Under the pieces are notes generated by a model, which did not search any database, had not been told where the DNA came from, and was given only the letters and a program-made list of their open reading frames with translations. Positions 62,001-64,000 of a DNA stretch of 64,000 bases are shown here, one piece after another. The first letter of the stretch is position 1, and each line of letters opens with the position of its first letter. The stretch comes from Brevibacillus sp. DP1.3A (GTDB lineage: Bacteria; Bacillota; Bacilli; Brevibacillales; Brevibacillaceae): contig NZ_CP085876.1 of the NCBI RefSeq assembly GCF_013284245.2, positions 2,101,501-2,165,500 of the forward strand. Reading direction: 5' to 3'. A program made the position numbers and the translations under genes.

Positions 62001-62157
62001 GTGCGGCAACATAACCTGTCACGATTCCTCCCGCAACTGCAGCTCCCATTAGCCCTAGTACGAAGACGATTTGGAAGATGATCCAGAACGTTCTACCACG
62101 GCTTCTGCGTCGCTTTTTCTTCGTCGGTTCAGAGGAAGATGTGTGGTTATTCGACAT
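59017..62157 (-). CDS. ponA: Class A penicillin-binding protein (PBP1A family) with two fibronectin type III domains
   Basis: A 1046-residue bifunctional cell-wall synthase. A basic cytoplasmic head (KKKRRRSRGR) precedes one membrane helix (about 24-52). The glycosyltransferase domain has catalytic Glu in IIATEDKTYYHHSG (about residue 116) and GGSTITQQLVKN. The transpeptidase has PGSAMKP (nucleophile Ser), SWN and KTGTT. After about residue 790 come two fibronectin type III domains (SGVTATGSGKQISLTW and APKSLSIKNTSNGWQLQW) separated by a Thr/Asn/Gly-rich linker. Start 62157 follows AGGGGGTCG. The tail is unusual in length and may bind wall polymers. Confidence 0.94.
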   Translation of the reverse strand: MSNNHTSSSEPTKKKRRRSRGRTFWIIFQIVFVLGLMGAAVAGGIVTGYVAALVKDEPVRSKEELENKIFTNYLTGFAYYNDGSLIGQLRAEEGDRRLVKKADVSPYLINAIIATEDKTYYHHSGVSLQSTMRGAIQEITNQPVVTGGSTITQQLVKNTILSAEVSHTRKAREIFTAIRIERMFSKDQILEAYMNEIYFGKNANGSNVYGVQAAAKGIFGKDVKELGLAEGSYLAGMIQNPGAYSPFRAESYQRGKERQKMVLDRMLENGYITQTQYDGALASELKAQLAKPTQQAYREVPFLMMEIEDRAARQLVDADLLEKGRDKSTIGRNEYRQLVEEKRRDILRKGYKIHTTIDKSVYDIMQAVAADPKNFGKNRTYTIRRSNGKTEKIENALEEVGAMLIHNKTGAILGMIGGRDFKVEQTNHATVPRQPGSAMKPLAAYAPAFELGLLQPASPIDDAPVLLADGQNGSHLPKNWNNKWQGMMSAREALRMSWNIPAIKTYLKVGIPTALEYVKKMGITTLVDADNYAATGVIGGLTYGTTVEEITNAYGTFANHGSFVDAYLIDRIEDNTGKAIYRHETKPVQVYSEQTSYLITDMMRSVVNNGTGTHIRKYVPRKVDVAGKTGTTNNSNDLYFVGYTPELSMGVWVGFDEPYPMPDADKYVPMVVWGKVMKDVIAKHPNLSPPDSTFKKPAGIVSATVDSKSGLLPSELSKEAGHLITDLFNSKFVPKKVDDTHQKARVITYNGERYLAKEGTPEDFVTESVFYRSPDPLPTKEQIQAKNSRVATQPPDWEDRLPDKEDPRTEAGGAPASPSGVTATGSGKQISLTWQSAKEADLVGYRIYRADVQNGFVKVATVKDPSELTFADTTAAHRDLGYYVTSVDIAGNESQPSAIASVGSTQTWQLPDPNQGTETGIPNPTDNNGNGQTDPGGTATNPLDGSGDTNTNTDSTSPPAAPKSLSIKNTSNGWQLQWKGSSSSEQMYNVYFSPDSASGYLLLGTVSSTSFTHAAEVPNGSNYYITAVNSYGESPHSNIVTANTTE

Positions 62158-62281
62158 AGTTCTACGACCCCCTAGCATACCACCTGATTATACCATACGA
62201 GGAACCTAGAGGATAGAAAATGCGGAGGAGATAGCAAAATGTGTCAAAAACCGTTGGAAGTTGTCAACGGCATGTGTTTGA

Positions 62282-62549
62282 TTGCGTTTCACAGACATTG
62301 TTAAGCTTACAGAGTGGGATCAAAAAATGGCGGGATTCAGGAGTGTGGGTATGAATTCCTGGGGGAAGCAGGAATCATTGGACGGCTGTATTTTCGAAAA
62401 AGAGGTCAGCGCTCGTTCGTTACGGGGAGTTCAAGAAGCTGATTGTCCAAAAAAGGGCACAATCACTGCTGGACTATTCCAAACAGAAAAATGAATTCGT
62501 CAGCGAGGTGTTGGCGCGGGCGAAAGCGTGGCATAAGGGAAATACATAA
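62282..62549 (+). pseudogene. GrpB-family remnant
   Basis: Two out-of-frame pieces look like one decayed GrpB-type (DUF nucleotidyltransferase-like) gene. One frame gives GYEFLGEAGIIGRLYFRKRG, very like the conserved GrpB core; another gives YGEFKKLIVQKRAQSLLDY to the stop at 62547-62549, like the C-terminus. A possible N-terminal scrap (IVKLTEWDQKMAG) precedes them, with the middle deleted. The remainder of the 446-base gap 62158-62603 shows nothing else. Confidence 0.55.
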
Positions 62550-62590
62550 AAAAAGAGCAGGCCGACAAGCGGCACTACTCTTTTTCTTTT
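62546..62590 (-). terminator. Terminator of rpsD
   Basis: On the minus strand AGAGTAGTGCCG pairs imperfectly with CGGCCTGCTCT and is followed by seven T residues. Confidence 0.75.
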
Positions 62591-62603
62591 TATCCTCAGA
62601 CGA

Positions 62604-63203
62604 TTAACGGCTGTAGAACTCAACGATCAGAACTTCGTTGATTTCAGCTGGCATTTCTTCACGGTCTGGCAGACGAGTGAAGGTACCTTCAGCAGCAGCA
62701 TCGTTGAATGTAACGTAGTTCGGCAGGAAAGTGCGACCTTCCAGAGCGTCCTTGATCAGTTGCAGACCACGGGACTTTTCACGAATGGAGATTACATCAC
62801 CCGGTTGTACGCGGTAGGATGGGATGTTTACTTTTTTGCCGTTTACCAGGAAGTGACCATGGTTTACCAACTGACGAGCAGCTGGGCGAGTTGGAGCAAA
62901 GCCCATACGGTATACCAGGTTATCCAGACGGGATTCCAGCAATTTCATGAAGTTTTCGCCCACTACGCCAGCCATTTTGCTAGCGTTGTCGAAAGTGCGG
63001 CGGAATTGTTTTTCGTTAAGGCCAAACATGTGGCGCAGTTTTTGCTTTTCTTGCAACTGGATTCCGTACTCGCTCAGTTTACGACGGTTGTTGTGACCGT
63101 GTTGACCTGGAGGGAAGTTGCGTTTGATGTCTTTTCCTGTACCATCGAGGGAGATACCCAGACGACGAGCCAGTTTGTGACGAGGTCCTGTGTAACGTGA
63201 CAT
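62604..63203 (-). CDS. rpsD: 30S ribosomal protein S4
   Basis: A 199-residue primary 16S rRNA-binding protein. [19 protein letters not shown], the FPPGQHG loop, [63 protein letters not shown] (the S4 RNA-binding domain) and the C-terminal [10 protein letters not shown] are all typical. It has no zinc cysteines, the C-minus form. As in Bacillus it stands alone rather than in the S13-S11-alpha operon, and the 200-base leader suggests S4 autoregulation. Confidence 0.97.
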   Translation of the reverse strand: MSRYTGPRHKLARRLGISLDGTGKDIKRNFPPGQHGHNNRRKLSEYGIQLQEKQKLRHMFGLNEKQFRRTFDNASKMAGVVGENFMKLLESRLDNLVYRMGFAPTRPAARQLVNHGHFLVNGKKVNIPSYRVQPGDVISIREKSRGLQLIKDALEGRTFLPNYVTFNDAAAEGTFTRLPDREEMPAEINEVLIVEFYSR

Positions 63204-63402
63204 GTTTTCATTCTCCTTTAATATGGATTCGCAGGTGTTTACTTCCGGCAGGTTAGTTCCTACTTTATCTACACGAACTTCGGACGGTAGCGTTTCCGCA
63301 TCGTGCTCCTCACAGATGATCAGCCGCAGTCTGTAAAGGGAGGGAACTAAGAGGGTACATCCTTCCGTTTTTACCTACAATCAATGCTACCCTGTACACA
63401 TA
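63204..63402 (-). promoter_or_regulatory. Long rpsD leader, probable S4 autoregulatory RNA
   Basis: About 200 bases separate the predicted transcription start from the rpsD start codon, with no gene. The minus strand can fold several helices, including AGTTCC/GGAACT-type pairing between parts near 63345 and 63255. Firmicute rpsD leaders bind S4 to repress translation; the structure was not folded here. Confidence 0.45.
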
Positions 63403-63408
63403 CATTCA

Positions 63409-63438
63409 ATAATACTAGGCGCAATATAGTAAAGTCAA
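63409..63438 (-). promoter_or_regulatory. Promoter of rpsD
   Basis: On the minus strand TTGACT (63433-63438) and TATTAT (63409-63414) are 18 bases apart. Confidence 0.65.
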
Positions 63439-63446
63439 GGGAAAAG

Positions 63447-63493
63447 AAGCGCGCCATCCGCCGCAAGAAGTGGGCTGGATGGCGCTTTTTGGG
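63447..63493 (-). terminator. Terminator of the S-layer-homology gene
   Basis: On the minus strand GCGCCATCC pairs with GGATGGCGC across a 17-base loop, with a pyrimidine-rich CTTCTTTTCCC tail. Confidence 0.75.
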
Positions 63494-63495
63494 TT

Positions 63496-64000
63496 TTATT
63501 TTCGCAACAAAGTAACCGGACCGTCTGAAGTATCCCGTTTTTCGAGGAAACGGGTAAAGGTAATGGCTGCATCGGCACGAGGGACAAGGCTTTGCGGCTG
63601 GAACTTCTGCTTGTCGGTTGGCACGATATCGAGTGTAGTCGCGATGATGATCGAACCGCGGTACTTCGAATTGGCAATGTCTGAGAGCTGGGACTGGAAC
63701 ATGCCAGGGAAGTCCGTCAGTTTTTTGTAACCGAGTGCACGAACAATCATATCAGCGAGCTCTTCACGTGTAATCGTCTCATTTGGGTTCAGCTTGGAAG
63801 CATTTTTATCGAGAAGTCCGCGATCAACAGCACCTTCCACGGCTGAGAAGAAGCGCGAACCATTTGCCACATCGCTATAAGTGGCCTTGCGTTCCAGAGA
63901 GTACTGTGGATAGTGTCTGCCTTGGTTGAGACTGATCATGAGCATTTCAATCATTTCGCCACGTGTGATTGGTTTTTGCGGCATGATATTGCCGTTTTCA
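63496..64000 (-). CDS. S-layer-homology (SLH) domain protein, 3' end only
   Basis: The C-terminal 168 residues of a longer protein that begins beyond the right edge. It contains SLH-type units: KPITRGEMIEMLMISLNQG, SRFFSAVEGAVDRGLLDKNASKLNPNETITREELADMIVRALGY, and a third less typical one ending AAITFTRFLEKRD. The ITREE and TRGE motifs are those that bind pyruvylated wall polymer, so the protein is probably exported and attached to the wall. S-layer proteins are abundant in Brevibacillus. Confidence 0.88.
   Translation of the reverse strand, partial: ENGNIMPQKPITRGEMIEMLMISLNQGRHYPQYSLERKATYSDVANGSRFFSAVEGAVDRGLLDKNASKLNPNETITREELADMIVRALGYKKLTDFPGMFQSQLSDIANSKYRGSIIIATTLDIVPTDKQKFQPQSLVPRADAAITFTRFLEKRDTSDGPVTLLRK

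Overview
The window looks like a chromosomal segment of a Brevibacillus-type endospore former (Bacillota, Paenibacillaceae). Support comes from the aroA-ccpA-acuABC order, a bacillithiol-associated YtxJ protein, a YjcZ-type tiny sporulation protein, a YheC/YheD spore-coat ATP-grasp protein, a SAM-I riboswitch before mtnE, an iron-mineralizing encapsulin operon of the Firmicute (IMEF) type, and an S-layer-homology protein at the right edge. Start codons are often GTG or TTG behind strong GGAGG sites. No tRNA, rRNA or CRISPR array was seen. The genus is an inference from gene content and was not tested by a search.

Layout. 1-11.6 kb is the baseplate half of a contractile injection system: LysM tail, gp27-like hub, gp5-like spike, gp25, two J-type wedge proteins, a propeller/gpI fusion and a probable fibre or accessory protein, all on one strand with gaps below 40 bp. 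11.7-22 kb holds metabolic and regulatory genes: an aldo/keto reductase, an IclR regulator with a palindromic operator, an oxidoreductase divergent from a TetR regulator, a short UvrA paralog, two DUF proteins, a phosphatase-like lipoprotein and alanine racemase. Aconitase (23-25.7 kb) carries the same 17-bp palindrome as the IclR gene. An ABC exporter with a two-component system follows (26-29.5 kb), then molybdopterin genes (moeB, a moaD-moaE fusion, moaC) around a three-gene operon of alkylation/photoproduct-repair type enzymes, an MFS transporter and riboswitch-controlled mtnE.

36.9-42.2 kb is iron-flavoured: two Fur-box promoters drive an unknown protein and a DUF2325 protein with a 48-residue partner, and between them lies the encapsulin shell with its IMEF cargo. 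At 42.2-46.2 kb a trypsin-like protease gene is split by a 3.2-kb element holding a large serine recombinase, an HxlR regulator and a YheC/YheD protein. His and Asp of the catalytic triad lie on one side and Ser on the other, and joining the two 9-bp junction sequences restores the frame exactly.

46.4-64 kb is mostly core: PadR regulator, M29 aminopeptidase, tiny sporulation and zinc-motif proteins, ytxJ, a long FtsA-like protein, aroA (DAHP synthase/chorismate mutase), a CsoR regulator, ccpA with its own cre site, an MTA/SAH nucleosidase fused to a glutaredoxin domain, acuABC, a class A penicillin-binding protein with fibronectin-type tails, a GrpB-family remnant, rpsD with a long leader, and a partial SLH protein.
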